Assembly: GCA_900128395.1 (NCBI GenBank)
Contig: LT649669.1
Location: 1 to 16,718, forward strand
Direction of reading: 5' to 3'
Source of the DNA: Stramenopiles sp. TOSAG23-2
Lineage: Eukaryota; Sar
Length of the DNA: 16,718 nucleotides
The notes under the pieces were generated by a model. The model saw nothing but the letters and a program-made list of their open reading frames with translations. It had not been told where the DNA came from and ran no database searches. The position numbers were made by a program, and so were the translations under genes. Below, piece after piece: positions 16,694-16,718 of the stretch (position 1 is the stretch's first letter; every line of letters starts with the position of its first letter).

Positions 16694-16718
16694 TTAATGA
16701 TTTAAATCACCATTACCT
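16694..16718 (-). CDS. 3' end of a second ankyrin-family gene (partial)
   Basis: The last 28 bases of the window match 15049-15076 exactly, including the stop codon TAA (16694-16696) and the codons for the family's terminal GNGDLNH. The gene continues beyond the right edge. This indicates at least two neighbouring family members in the same orientation. Confidence 0.7.

Overview
The window is about 16.7 kb of very AT-rich nuclear DNA from a eukaryote. Its genes are mostly free of introns, carry Asn/Lys-rich low-complexity insertions from AAT-type microsatellites, and are separated by long TA-rich spacers. A temptin-type ferric reductase, a MORN-SAM protein, a CDIN1 nuclease homologue, an MRE11 homologue and a clustered lineage-specific ankyrin family together suggest a stramenopile, most likely a diatom. 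That placement comes from family recognition, not from a search.

Layout, left to right: a MORN plus SAM protein (+, 633-1508); a small Cys-rich membrane ORF (-, about 1826-2314) abutting the 3' end of a temptin-ferric reductase/NOX-type oxidoreductase (-, 2296-4541, reading frame interrupted near 3870); a divergent intergenic region with a GC-rich CACGTG site; a SAP-domain-like basic protein (+, 5181-6215); a secreted Cys-containing protein of unknown family (-, 6881-7377, frame interrupted near 7200); a CDIN1 (C15orf41) homologue (+, 8034-8909) convergent with MRE11 (-, 9383-11764); a multipass TLC-like membrane protein (+, 12577-13524); a 1251-bp fold-back transposable element with TA target-site duplication (13758-15008); and an ankyrin-repeat gene (-, 15052-16124, frame interrupted near 15820), with the 3' end of a second family member entering at the right edge.

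No pathway links these genes. MRE11 is a DNA-repair nuclease. CDIN1 is a putative PD-(D/E)XK nuclease. The reductase would act at a membrane in iron reduction or superoxide production. I found no convincing novel multi-gene system.

The unexpected content is structural. Six two-copy head-to-tail duplications of 94-177 bp (five of them apparently exact) occur in coding ends, coding middles, spacers and inside the transposon. An approximately 170-bp dispersed repeat appears twice, 12 kb apart, differing only by indels. Three genes break frame in the same direction at short repeats or homopolymers. Either this genome duplicates short segments and gains or loses bases often, or the assembly carries duplication and indel errors. 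Raw reads would separate these explanations.
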